From Acidobacteriota bacterium (GTDB lineage: Bacteria > Acidobacteriota > Thermoanaerobaculia > UBA5066): 64,000 nt of DNA. The DNA is taken from positions 1 to 64,000 of the forward strand of contig RHKY01000008.1 in assembly GCA_008363385.1 (NCBI GenBank), written 5' to 3'. The first letter of the stretch is position 1. Each line of letters begins with the position of its first letter. The translations under genes were made by a program, and so were the position numbers. Under the pieces are notes generated by a model that saw only the letters and a program-made list of their open reading frames with translations, was not told the origin of the DNA and searched no databases. Positions 1 through 8,315 of this stretch are shown one piece after another.

Positions 1-630
1 CCGCCGGCCGAGCCGGCCGCCGCCAAACCCGCCGCCGCCGCGGCCCCGATGCCCGCGGCCGCCCCGGCCCCGAAGGCTCCCGCCCCCACGGACGCCTCCG
101 CGCATCCCGTCGTCGCCGCCCTGGCGGCGGCCGTCCCGGGCTCCGTGACGAAGGCCACCGAGTTCGTCGGCGAGGTGACGGTCGAGATCGAGCGGGACCA
201 GCTCCTCGAGGCGTGCCGGCACCTGAGGGACGGCGAGAGGTTCGACTACCTCGTCGACCTCTTCTCGGTCGACTGGAAGGACCGGTCGCCCCGGTTCGAC
301 GTCGTCTACCTCCTCCACTCCTTCCCGCGGAAGAACGAGCGGATCCGGCTCAAGGTCAAGGTCGACGACACGGCGGGGTGCCCCTCGGTGACCGGGATCT
401 GGGAGACGGCCAACTGGATGGAGCGCGAGGTCTGGGACCTGATGGGGATCCCCTTCCCGGGGCACCCGGACCTCAGGCGGATCCTGACCTGGGACGGCTT
501 CCAGGGGCACCCGCTCCGGAAGGACTTCCCGGTCGAGGGGATCGACACGGGGGCGGCGATCTACCCGGACCGGTTCCCGGAGGGGGGCGGCCCCTCCCCC
601 GGGGACAAGAACCGGAAGGTGATCGGATGA
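1..630 (+). CDS. nuoC: NADH-quinone oxidoreductase subunit C (5'-partial)
   Basis: Peripheral-arm subunit of complex I, without cofactors, which packs against NuoB and NuoD. The family signature EREVWDLMGIPFPGHPDLRR is followed by HPLRKDFPVEG in the C-terminal half. The first ATG is at 49, but the frame is open to the window edge. The 16 codons before it (PPAEPAAAKPAAAAAP) have the same Pro/Ala composition as the residues after it. The true start is therefore probably upstream, and the N-terminus is a low-complexity linker; a NuoB-NuoC fusion cannot be excluded. The stop overlaps the nuoD start (ATGA). First gene in view of the nuo-atp operon. The product is secure; the start is not. Confidence 0.93.
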   Translation, partial: PPAEPAAAKPAAAAAPMPAAAPAPKAPAPTDASAHPVVAALAAAVPGSVTKATEFVGEVTVEIERDQLLEACRHLRDGERFDYLVDLFSVDWKDRSPRFDVVYLLHSFPRKNERIRLKVKVDDTAGCPSVTGIWETANWMEREVWDLMGIPFPGHPDLRRILTWDGFQGHPLRKDFPVEGIDTGAAIYPDRFPEGGGPSPGDKNRKVIG

Positions 631-1799
631 GCGACGCCCCGACGGTCCCGCCCGGCACGGCGGCGCAGATCCCCGAGCTCGACGCCCCGCCCCTCATGGG
701 CCTCCGGGAGATGGAGCTGAACTTCGGGCCGCAGCACCCCTCCACGCACGGGGTCCTCAGGCTCGTCCTGAAGGTCGACGGCGAGAAGCTGATCTCGGTC
801 CGCCCCGACGTCGGGTACCTCCACCGCGGCACCGAGAAGCTGTTCGAGACCGAGACGTACCCGATGGTGATCCCGCACACGGACCGCCTCGACTACGTGG
901 CGTCGGCGACGAACAACCACGCCTACTGCCTCGTCGTCGAGAAGCTCCTGGGGATCGCGGTCCCGAAGCGGGCGCAGTACATCCGCGTCCTCCTCGACGA
1001 GCTGCAGCGGATCTCCTCGCACCTCCTCTGGCTGGCCTCGGCGGCGCTCGACCTGGGCGCCATCACCCCGTTCTTCTACACGTTCCGCGAGCGGGAGGTG
1101 ATCCTCGACCTCTTCGAGGACTACTGCGGCGCCCGGCTGACGCTGAACTGCATGAGGATCGGCGGCCTCCCCGTCGACCTGCCGCCGGGCTGGACCGAGA
1201 AGGTCCGCGCGTTCGCCGAGACGTTCGAGGCGCGGGTGGACGAGTACGAGGACCTCCTGACCGAGAACCGGATCTGGAAGAACCGGACGATCGGGATCGG
1301 GGTCCTCCCGGCCGACCGCTGCATCGCGTGGGGCGTGACGGGCCCGACGCTTCGCGGCGCCGGGGTACGGTGGGACGTCCGCCGGGCGTTCCCGTACGAG
1401 TGCTACCCGGAGATCGACTTCGAGATCCCGGTCGGGAAGAACGCGGACACGTACGACCGGTACCTCGTCCGGATGGCCGAGCTGAGGCAGAGCCGCCGGA
1501 TCGTCACCCAGTGCCTGGACTGGCTGGAGAAGAACCCGGGGACCGAGTTCCGCGGGAAGGTCCCGCGCGTCATCAAGCCGCCGGCCGGCGAGGCCTACGC
1601 CTCCGTCGAGGCGCCGAAGGGCGAGCTCGGCTTCCACCTCGTCTCCTCGGGCGGGAACAAGCCGTACCGCCTGAGGATCCGGCCGCCGAGCTTCGTCAAC
1701 CTCCAGGCCCTCCCCGAGATGGCGCAGGGGCACCTCGTGTCGGACCTCGTGGCCGTCATCGGGACCATAGACATCGTGCTCGGCGAGGTGGACCGATGA
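627..1799 (+). CDS. nuoD: NADH-quinone oxidoreductase subunit D
   Basis: The 49-kDa subunit of complex I, forming much of the quinone-binding pocket with NuoB and NuoH. The protein is 390 aa. FGPQHPSTHG at residues 33-42 contains the conserved quinone-site His, and the C-terminal region around GFHLVSSGGNKPYRLRIR is family-typical. The ATG at 627 overlaps the nuoC stop. The frame is open far upstream, but codons before 627 only shadow nuoC, and homology begins shortly after MSDAP. The gene runs straight into nuoH with another ATGA overlap. In the usual gene order nuoE, nuoF and nuoG would sit between D and H; here they are missing. Confidence 0.96.
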   Translation: MSDAPTVPPGTAAQIPELDAPPLMGLREMELNFGPQHPSTHGVLRLVLKVDGEKLISVRPDVGYLHRGTEKLFETETYPMVIPHTDRLDYVASATNNHAYCLVVEKLLGIAVPKRAQYIRVLLDELQRISSHLLWLASAALDLGAITPFFYTFREREVILDLFEDYCGARLTLNCMRIGGLPVDLPPGWTEKVRAFAETFEARVDEYEDLLTENRIWKNRTIGIGVLPADRCIAWGVTGPTLRGAGVRWDVRRAFPYECYPEIDFEIPVGKNADTYDRYLVRMAELRQSRRIVTQCLDWLEKNPGTEFRGKVPRVIKPPAGEAYASVEAPKGELGFHLVSSGGNKPYRLRIRPPSFVNLQALPEMAQGHLVSDLVAVIGTIDIVLGEVDR

Positions 1800-2971
1800 G
1801 CCCGTTCGTCCTCCACGGGATCGTGATCCCGGCGGTCAAGGCGGCGGTCTTCGTCATCGCCATGGCGACGATGGCCGGCGTCCTGACCTGGATCGAGCGC
1901 CGCCTCCTCGGCTTCCTGCAGGTGCGCAAGGGCCCCAACCGGGCGGGTCCGGCGGGCTTCTTCCAGTGGGTGGCCGACGCCGTCAAGCTGATGATGAAGG
2001 AGGACGTCGTCCCGTCCCGGGCCGAGAGGGCGCTCCACTTCCTCGCCCCGTTCCTCATCGTCGTCCCGGCGCTCACGGTCTTCGCGATCCTCCCCTGGGG
2101 CCCCGAGTTCTCCTTCACCGTGCCGGGCCTGGGGACGGTCACGACCCCCCTCTACGCCACCGACCTGAACGTCGGCCTCCTCCTCGTCCTGGCCATCACG
2201 ACGGTCGGGATCTACGGGGTGATCCTGGGCGGCTGGGCCGCCAACTCGAAGTACGCCCTCCTGGGCGGCCTCCGCTCGGCGGCGCAGCTGATCAGCTACG
2301 AGGTCCCGATGGGGTTCGCGGTCGTCTCGGTGATCCTGATGGGGCGGTCGCTCTCCCTCGTCGAGATCATCCAGGCGCAGAAGGACGCCGGGGTCTGGTT
2401 CCTCTTCCCCGGCCTCCTGGCCTTCTTCCTCTACTTCCTCTCCGGCGTGGCGGAGACGAACCGGACCCCGTTCGACCTCCCCGAGGCCGAGAGCGAGCTG
2501 GTGGCCGGCTTCCACACCGAGTACTCGGGCTTCAAGTGGACCACCTTCTTCATGGCCGAGTACGCGAACATGATCACGATCTCGGCGATCGCGACGACGC
2601 TCTTCTTCGGAGGCTGGCTCCGCCCCTTCCCGAACGTCGAGTGGCTCTCGTTCCTCGGGATCGTCCCGGCGTGGATCTGGTTCCTCCTGAAGGTGAGCTT
2701 CTTCATCTTCGTCTACATCTGGTTCCGCGCCACGTTCCCGCGCTTCCGCTTCGACCAGCTGATGGCGCTCGGCTGGAAGTTCCTGATCCCGGTCTCGCTC
2801 GCCAACGTCGCGCTCGTGGCGATCGCCGCGCTCTGGGGCCCGGCCGGGCTGAAGGTCCTCGGCGTCCTGATGACGGGCGCCTTCGCCGTCGGGCTCTTCC
2901 TGGCCTGGCGGCGCCCCGCCCGCCCGAGGGCCACGGAGCGGATGGGCGCCTCCGCGGAGGTGGGCGCGTGA
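1796..2971 (+). CDS. nuoH: NADH-quinone oxidoreductase subunit H
   Basis: Membrane subunit that joins the peripheral and membrane arms of complex I and lines the quinone channel. The 391-aa protein has multiple hydrophobic helices. The conserved loop GPNRAGPAGFFQWVADAVKL lies near residues 47-66, and PFDLPEAESELVAGFHTEYS in a later loop is the second signature. The ATG at 1796 overlaps the nuoD stop, and the gene ends in a GTGA overlap with nuoI, so the D-H-I block looks translationally coupled. A 20-odd residue Arg/Pro-rich tail follows the last helix. Confidence 0.96.
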   Translation: MSPFVLHGIVIPAVKAAVFVIAMATMAGVLTWIERRLLGFLQVRKGPNRAGPAGFFQWVADAVKLMMKEDVVPSRAERALHFLAPFLIVVPALTVFAILPWGPEFSFTVPGLGTVTTPLYATDLNVGLLLVLAITTVGIYGVILGGWAANSKYALLGGLRSAAQLISYEVPMGFAVVSVILMGRSLSLVEIIQAQKDAGVWFLFPGLLAFFLYFLSGVAETNRTPFDLPEAESELVAGFHTEYSGFKWTTFFMAEYANMITISAIATTLFFGGWLRPFPNVEWLSFLGIVPAWIWFLLKVSFFIFVYIWFRATFPRFRFDQLMALGWKFLIPVSLANVALVAIAALWGPAGLKVLGVLMTGAFAVGLFLAWRRPARPRATERMGASAEVGA

Positions 2972-3525
2972 GCTTCCTCGACCGCTTCCTCCTCCTGGAC
3001 ATCTTCGACGGCCTGAGGGTCACGCTGAAGCACCTCGGCCGCCGGGCCGACACGGTGGAGTACCCCGAGCAGGCGCGCGAGCCGTCCGACCGCTTCCGGG
3101 GGATGTTCCGGCTCGACGAGGAGCGGTGCATCAAGTGCACCCTCTGCGCCATCGAGTGCCCGATCAACATCATCTACATCGACTGGCACAACGAGAAGAA
3201 CGAGCAGGGGAAGGCCGAGAAGGTCCTCGACCGCTTCGACCTCGACATGAAGCGGTGCATGTTCTGCGGCCTCTGCGAGGAGGCCTGCCCCACGACCCCG
3301 AAGTCGATCTGGCTGAACACGAAGACGTACGAGCTCGGGGTCTACGAGCGGGACGACGCCCTCTACCTCGACATCAAGAAGCTGACGAAGTGGGACGAGA
3401 ACGTCAAGCCGTTCGTCCCGCGGGGCAAGGGACCGTCCGGGCCCGCCCCGGCCGAGCCCGGCCCGCCCGCAGCGGCGGAGCCGGCGCAGGAGGCCAAGGA
3501 CGGGACGACGGGAGGGGGACGATGA
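2968..3525 (+). CDS. nuoI: NADH-quinone oxidoreductase subunit I (2x[4Fe-4S])
   Basis: Ferredoxin-like subunit of complex I that passes electrons through two [4Fe-4S] clusters (N6a/N6b) towards NuoB. The protein is 185 aa. The cluster ligands are plain: CIKCTLCAIECP (Cys54, 57, 60, 64) and CMFCGLCEEACP (Cys97, 100, 103, 107). The GTG start at 2968 overlaps the nuoH stop and gives the N-terminal amphipathic helix MSFLDRFLLLDIF. The last 35 or so residues are an Ala/Pro/Gly-rich tail without expected structure. The stop overlaps nuoJ (ATGA). Confidence 0.96.
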   Translation: MSFLDRFLLLDIFDGLRVTLKHLGRRADTVEYPEQAREPSDRFRGMFRLDEERCIKCTLCAIECPINIIYIDWHNEKNEQGKAEKVLDRFDLDMKRCMFCGLCEEACPTTPKSIWLNTKTYELGVYERDDALYLDIKKLTKWDENVKPFVPRGKGPSGPAPAEPGPPAAAEPAQEAKDGTTGGGR

Positions 3526-4097
3526 CCGCCGCCGCGCTCGCCTTCTGGGTCCTCGCCGTCCTGGCCGTGGCCGGCGCGATCGGCGTCGTCACGATGCGCC
3601 AGCCGGTCCACTCGGCCCTCTGCCTCCTCGCGTCCTTCATGGCGGTGGCGGGCCTCTTCGTCTGGGGCCGCGCGGAGTTCCTCGCCGCCGTCCAGATCCT
3701 CGTCTACGCCGGCGGCGTGATGGTCCTCTTCCTCTTCACGATCATGCTCGTGAACGTGCGGCGGCAGGCCAGGGAGGCGGCGTTGAACCGCCTGACCGGC
3801 TCGGCGGTCCTCGTCGGCGTCCTCCTGTTCGCCCTCGTCGGCGGCCTCCTGGTCGCCGAGGCGCGCCGGATGGGAGGGCCCGAGGGGGCGCCCGCCGCGA
3901 GCGCGGCCCGGCTCTCGACGACGGTCGTCGAGGCGGCGGGGAAGGCGCCCGTCGAGGTGAAGGGGAACAGCCAGGCCGTCGCGTGGAGCCTGTACCGGGA
4001 CTACCTCCTCCCGTTCGAGATCGCGTCGGTCTTCCTCCTCGTGGCGATGATCGGCGCGGTCGTCCTCGGGAAGCGAACCATGGAGAAGTTCGACTGA
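3522..4097 (+). CDS. nuoJ: NADH-quinone oxidoreductase subunit J
   Basis: Small membrane subunit of complex I. The 191-aa protein has about five hydrophobic helices. The conserved helix YAGGVMVLFLFTIMLVN near residues 60-77 is the NuoJ signature and contains the pi-bulge Tyr/Gly region. A long Ala/Gly-rich extramembrane loop follows the fourth helix, with the last helix ending LGKRTMEKFD. The ATG at 3522 overlaps the nuoI stop, and a single base separates the stop from nuoK. Confidence 0.94.
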   Translation: MTAAALAFWVLAVLAVAGAIGVVTMRQPVHSALCLLASFMAVAGLFVWGRAEFLAAVQILVYAGGVMVLFLFTIMLVNVRRQAREAALNRLTGSAVLVGVLLFALVGGLLVAEARRMGGPEGAPAASAARLSTTVVEAAGKAPVEVKGNSQAVAWSLYRDYLLPFEIASVFLLVAMIGAVVLGKRTMEKFD

Positions 4098-4098
4098 C

Positions 4099-4401
4099 AT
4101 GCCAGGCCTCGCGCACTGGGTCGGCCTCTCGTTCGTCCTCTTCACGATCGGCGTCGTCGGCGTCCTGGCGCGCCGGAACCTCCTGACGGTCCTGATGTCG
4201 ATCGAGCTGATCTTGAACGCCGTCAACATCAACCTCGTCGCCTTCTCGCGGCAGATCGGCGACGTCGGCGGGCACGTCCTGGCGGTCTTCGTCATCACCG
4301 TGGCGGCCGGGGAGGCCGCGATCGGGCTGGCGATCGTCCTCGCCCTCTACCGGCTCAAGGGCTCGGTGAACATCGAGGACGCCTCGGAGATGAAGGGGTG
4401 A
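4099..4401 (+). CDS. nuoK: NADH-quinone oxidoreductase subunit K
   Basis: Smallest antiporter-like membrane subunit of complex I. The length of 100 aa is exactly that usual for the family, with three transmembrane helices. MSIELILNAVNINLVAFS and the helix containing GEAAIGLAIVLALYR carry the two conserved membrane glutamates on the proton path. It starts one base after nuoJ and stops four bases before nuoL. Confidence 0.95.
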   Translation: MPGLAHWVGLSFVLFTIGVVGVLARRNLLTVLMSIELILNAVNINLVAFSRQIGDVGGHVLAVFVITVAAGEAAIGLAIVLALYRLKGSVNIEDASEMKG

Positions 4402-4405
4402 GCCG

Positions 4406-6664
4406 ATGAGCGCCGCCGCCATCCTCCCCTGGATCCTCGTCTTCCCCGTCCTCGGCTTCCTCGTGAACGGGCTCCTGTACCTCGCCTCCCACTCGAAGCT
4501 GGGCGGCAAGGACGCCCCGCTCGGCCCGCACGGGTCCCACGGGGGCGACCACGGGCCCGGGGGGCACGACGCCCACGGCGGACACGACGCCCACGGCGCG
4601 CACGGGGGCCACGGGGAGTCCCACGACATCCCGTTCGCCGCGGTCCACACGTGGGTGGGGCCGCTCGCCTCCGGGCTCTCCTTCGTCGCTTCGGTGCTGG
4701 CGATCCTGGCCTGGTGGAAGGAGACGGGCGGCAAGAGCGAGGTCGTCGCGACGCTCTGGACGTGGCTGCCGCTCGGCGAGAACGCCACCTGGTTCGGCGG
4801 GCAGCCCCTCTCGGTCGACGTCGCTCTCCGTATCGACCCGCTCTCGGCCCTGATGATCGGGTTCGTCACCCTCGTCGGGACGCTCATCCACGTCTACTCG
4901 GTCGGGTACATGGGGCACGACCCGGGCTACGGCCGGTTCTTCGCCTACCTGAACCTCTTCATGTTCTCGATGCTGACGCTCGTCCTGGGCGCCAACCTCG
5001 CGATCCTGTTCGTGGGGTGGGAGGGCGTCGGCCTCTGCTCGTACCTCCTGATCGGCTACTACTACACGAAGGACTTCGCGGCGGACGCCGGGAAGAAGGC
5101 CTTCGTCGTGAACCGGATCGGGGACTTCGGCTTCCTCCTCGGGATCCTCGCGTGCCTGGCGATGTTCGGGACGGTCGACTTCACCGCCCTCTTCGCGAAG
5201 GCCGCCGCCTCGCCCGGGACGTACGCCGCCGGCGGTCTCGTGACCGCGGCCTGCGTCTGCCTCTTCGTCGGCGCCTGCGGCAAGAGCGCCCAGATCCCCC
5301 TCTACGTCTGGCTGCCGGACGCCATGGCGGGCCCGACGCCCGTCTCGGCGCTCATCCACGCCGCGACGATGGTCACCGCGGGCGTCTACATGGTCGCGCG
5401 GATGAACGTCCTCTTCCGGATCTCGCACCAGTGGGCGGCGCAGACGCTCGGCGAGAACGCCTCCGTCCTCTCCCTCCTGACGCACGACGCCGCGTTCCTG
5501 GTGGCGGTCGTCGGGGGGCTGACGGCGTTCGTGGCCGCCACGATCGGGCTGGCCCAGACCGACATCAAGAAGGTCCTGGCCTACTCGACCGTCTCGCAGC
5601 TGGGGTACATGTTCCTCGGCTGCGGCGTCCTGGCCTTCTCGTCCGGCATGTTCCACGTCTTCACGCACGCCTGGTTCAAGGCCTGCCTCTTCCTCGGCTC
5701 CGGCTCGGTCATCCACGCCCTCTCCGGCGAGCAGGAGATGACCGCGATGGGCGGCCTGAAGGAGAAGATCCCCCACACCTTCCGGACGATGCTCATCGCC
5801 ACCCTCGCCATCGCGGGGGTGCCGGGGCTGGCGGGCTTCTTCTCGAAGGACCAGATCCTCGCCGAGACGTTCGTGAGCGGCCACCCGGTCCTCTGGGCGC
5901 TGGCGGCGCTGACGGCCGGGCTGACCGCCTTCTACATGTTCCGCCTCGTCAAGATGACCTTCTACGGCGAGTTCCGGGGCCCGAAGGAGGTCGAGGCGCA
6001 CGTCCACGAGTCGCCGGCCACGATGACCGTCCCGCTCTGGATCCTGGCGGGCGGCTCGGTCGTCGTCGGGTTCCTGGGGATCCCGGAGTTCCTCCTGCCG
6101 GGCGGCAACCGGTTCGGCGAGTTCCTGGCCCCGGCCCTGCCGGCGCTCCCGCCCGAGTGGACGCCCCACCCGCACCACGCCACGCACGCCACCGAGTGGG
6201 CCCTCATGCTCGGCTCGGTGGCGATCGCCGGCCTCGGGATCCTCCTGGCGACGCGGTTCTTCTACCGCGGCTCGGCTCCCTGGGCCCTCCCGGAGCGGGT
6301 CGCCGCGGCCTTCCCCCGGGCCTACCGGTGGGTGCGGAACAAGTACTACGTCGACGAGGCGTACGACGCCGTCGTCGTCGAGGGGCTCGGGAAGAAGGGC
6401 GGCCGCCTCCTCTGGGAGGTGGACGCCCGGGTCGTCGACGGCGTGGGCGTCCACGGGGCGCGGAACGTCACCGTCGGCGCCGCCCACGGCTCGAGCTGGG
6501 CGGACGCGACCTTCGTCGACGGCGCCGTCAACGGCGTCGGCGAGACCTTCCAGTCCGCGTGGCGGGGGCTGGGCCGGCTTCAGACCGGCCAGGTCCAGGG
6601 CTACGCCCTCACCATGGCAGCCGGGGTCTTCGGCCTCGTCTGCATCTACCTGATCCTGTCGTGA
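4406..6664 (+). CDS. nuoL: NADH-quinone oxidoreductase subunit L with His-rich insertion
   Basis: Distal antiporter-like, proton-pumping subunit of complex I, 752 aa and longer than the roughly 610-aa E. coli protein. Core motifs are present: FVGWEGVGLCSYLLIGYYY (conserved Glu), VNRIGDFGFLLG, and KSAQIPLYVWLPDAMAGPTP. The long C-terminal lateral helix is expected after about residue 560. Odd: right after the first helix, residues 31-75 form a Gly/Asp/His-rich loop with ten histidines between 42 and 73, for example GGHDAHGGHDAHGAHGGHG. It is an insertion relative to most NuoL and looks like a soluble, possibly metal-binding, loop. The gap to nuoK is 4 bases. Confidence 0.95.
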   Translation: MSAAAILPWILVFPVLGFLVNGLLYLASHSKLGGKDAPLGPHGSHGGDHGPGGHDAHGGHDAHGAHGGHGESHDIPFAAVHTWVGPLASGLSFVASVLAILAWWKETGGKSEVVATLWTWLPLGENATWFGGQPLSVDVALRIDPLSALMIGFVTLVGTLIHVYSVGYMGHDPGYGRFFAYLNLFMFSMLTLVLGANLAILFVGWEGVGLCSYLLIGYYYTKDFAADAGKKAFVVNRIGDFGFLLGILACLAMFGTVDFTALFAKAAASPGTYAAGGLVTAACVCLFVGACGKSAQIPLYVWLPDAMAGPTPVSALIHAATMVTAGVYMVARMNVLFRISHQWAAQTLGENASVLSLLTHDAAFLVAVVGGLTAFVAATIGLAQTDIKKVLAYSTVSQLGYMFLGCGVLAFSSGMFHVFTHAWFKACLFLGSGSVIHALSGEQEMTAMGGLKEKIPHTFRTMLIATLAIAGVPGLAGFFSKDQILAETFVSGHPVLWALAALTAGLTAFYMFRLVKMTFYGEFRGPKEVEAHVHESPATMTVPLWILAGGSVVVGFLGIPEFLLPGGNRFGEFLAPALPALPPEWTPHPHHATHATEWALMLGSVAIAGLGILLATRFFYRGSAPWALPERVAAAFPRAYRWVRNKYYVDEAYDAVVVEGLGKKGGRLLWEVDARVVDGVGVHGARNVTVGAAHGSSWADATFVDGAVNGVGETFQSAWRGLGRLQTGQVQGYALTMAAGVFGLVCIYLILS

Positions 6665-6701
6665 TGGCGGGCGCGCGAATCGCCCTCCGAGGGAACGCGG
6701 A

Positions 6702-8312
6702 ATGATCGGACTCCTCTCCGTCCTCGTCTTCCTGCCGCTTCTGGGCGCCGTCGTCCTCCTCTTCGTCCCGAAGGAGAAGACGGGCGCCATCCAGGCGGTC
6801 GCCACGGTGGCCGCGGGCGCGACGTTCGCCGCGTCGCTCCCCCTCTGGTTCGAGAAGGGCTTCCGGCTCGGGGGCGACTTCTTCTTCCGGGAGACGGTCG
6901 ACTGGATCCCGTCGCTCGGGGTGAAGTACGCGCTCGGCGTCGACGGGATGGCGGCCCTCCTGATCCTCCTGACGACGCTCCTGTCCTTCATCTCCGTCTA
7001 CTGCTCCTTCACGGCGGTGACGAAGCGGCAGAAGGAGTACTACTTCTTCCTCCTCCTCCTCGAGACGGGGATGATCGGCGTCTTCTGCGCGCTCGACTTC
7101 TTCCTCTTCTACGTCTTCTGGGAGGTCATGCTCGTCCCGATGTACTTCCTCATCGGGGTCTGGGGCGGGCCGCGGAAGCTCTACGCCGCGATCAAGTTCT
7201 TCCTCTACACGCTCCTCGGGTCGGTGGTGATGCTGCTCGCCATCATCGCCCTCTACTTCTTCAACACGACGGGCTTCCTGGCGTGGAAGGGCCTCGGGAA
7301 CGCGCCGAGCTTCGACATCCTCCACTTCCACGCGATCGCGTCCCAGATCCCGGCGGACCTCCAGGTCTGGCTCTTCTGGGCCTTCTTCCTCGGCTTCGCG
7401 ATCAAGGTGCCGATGTTCCCCTTCCACACGTGGCTCCCCGACGCGCACGTCGAGGCGCCGACGGCGGGATCGGTGATCCTCGCGGGCGTCCTCCTGAAGA
7501 TGGGGACGTACGGGTTCCTCCGGTTCTCCCTGCCGATCTGCCCGGAGGCCTCGGTGACCGGGTGGATCCAGACGACGGTCGTCGTCCTCGGCATCATCGG
7601 GATCGTCTACGGGTCCCTCGTCGCGATGGTCCAGCCCGACATGAAGAAGCTCGTCGCGTACTCGTCGGTCGCGCACCTCGGCTTCTGCATGGTCGGGTTC
7701 TTCGCCTTCAACAGCGCGGGCCTCCAGGGCGGGCTCCTGCAGTCGATCAACCACGGGCTGTCGACGGGCGGGCTCTTCCTCCTCGTCGGGATCGTCTACG
7801 AGCGGCGGCACACCCGGATGATCGCGGACTACGGCGGCCTGTCGGCCGTCATGCCGGTCTACGCCATGCTCTTCATGGTCATCCTCCTCGCCTCGATCGG
7901 GCTCCCGCTCCTGAACGGGTTCGTCGGTGAGTTCACGATCCTGGTGGGCGTCTTCCTGACGAACTGGAAGTGGGCCGCGTGGTCCGCGACCGGCATCGTG
8001 CTCGGCGCCGCGTACATGCTCTGGCTCTACCAGCGGGTCTTCTTCGGCGAGGTCAAGCACGAGGAGAACCGGAAGCTTCAGGACGTGAACGTCCGCGAGA
8101 TCCTGACGCTGGCGCCGCTGATCGCCGGCTGCCTCTGGATCGGGGTCTACCCGAAGCCGTTCTTCGAGATGATGAAGGGCTCCACGGACAAGATCCTCGC
8201 CGCGGTGGCCCCGGCCGCCGAGGCCCGCGCGGCGCGGAAGGCGTCCCCGGTCCCGCCGTACTCGATGCCTTCGGCCCCGGCCTCTCCCGCGGTCGTCGCC
8301 GGGGGGAACTGA
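6702..8312 (+). CDS. nuoM: NADH-quinone oxidoreductase subunit M
   Basis: Second antiporter-like subunit of complex I, 536 aa with about 14 hydrophobic helices. FYVFWEVMLVPMYFLIGVWG holds the conserved membrane Glu, and FHTWLPDAHVEAPTAGSVIL and MVQPDMKKLVAYSSVAHLG hold the central Lys/His proton-path residues. The C-terminus ends in a disordered Pro/Ser/Ala tail. It starts 37 bases after nuoL, the widest gap between nuo genes here; the start GGAATGATCGG has only a weak ribosome-binding site. Confidence 0.95.
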   Translation: MIGLLSVLVFLPLLGAVVLLFVPKEKTGAIQAVATVAAGATFAASLPLWFEKGFRLGGDFFFRETVDWIPSLGVKYALGVDGMAALLILLTTLLSFISVYCSFTAVTKRQKEYYFFLLLLETGMIGVFCALDFFLFYVFWEVMLVPMYFLIGVWGGPRKLYAAIKFFLYTLLGSVVMLLAIIALYFFNTTGFLAWKGLGNAPSFDILHFHAIASQIPADLQVWLFWAFFLGFAIKVPMFPFHTWLPDAHVEAPTAGSVILAGVLLKMGTYGFLRFSLPICPEASVTGWIQTTVVVLGIIGIVYGSLVAMVQPDMKKLVAYSSVAHLGFCMVGFFAFNSAGLQGGLLQSINHGLSTGGLFLLVGIVYERRHTRMIADYGGLSAVMPVYAMLFMVILLASIGLPLLNGFVGEFTILVGVFLTNWKWAAWSATGIVLGAAYMLWLYQRVFFGEVKHEENRKLQDVNVREILTLAPLIAGCLWIGVYPKPFFEMMKGSTDKILAAVAPAAEARAARKASPVPPYSMPSAPASPAVVAGGN

Positions 8313-8315
8313 GCC

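Noticed and set aside
213-626. N-terminal extension of NuoD from 213.
   Set aside because: The extra residues are the out-of-frame shadow of nuoC; the ATG at 627 overlaps the nuoC stop and conserved sequence begins soon after it.
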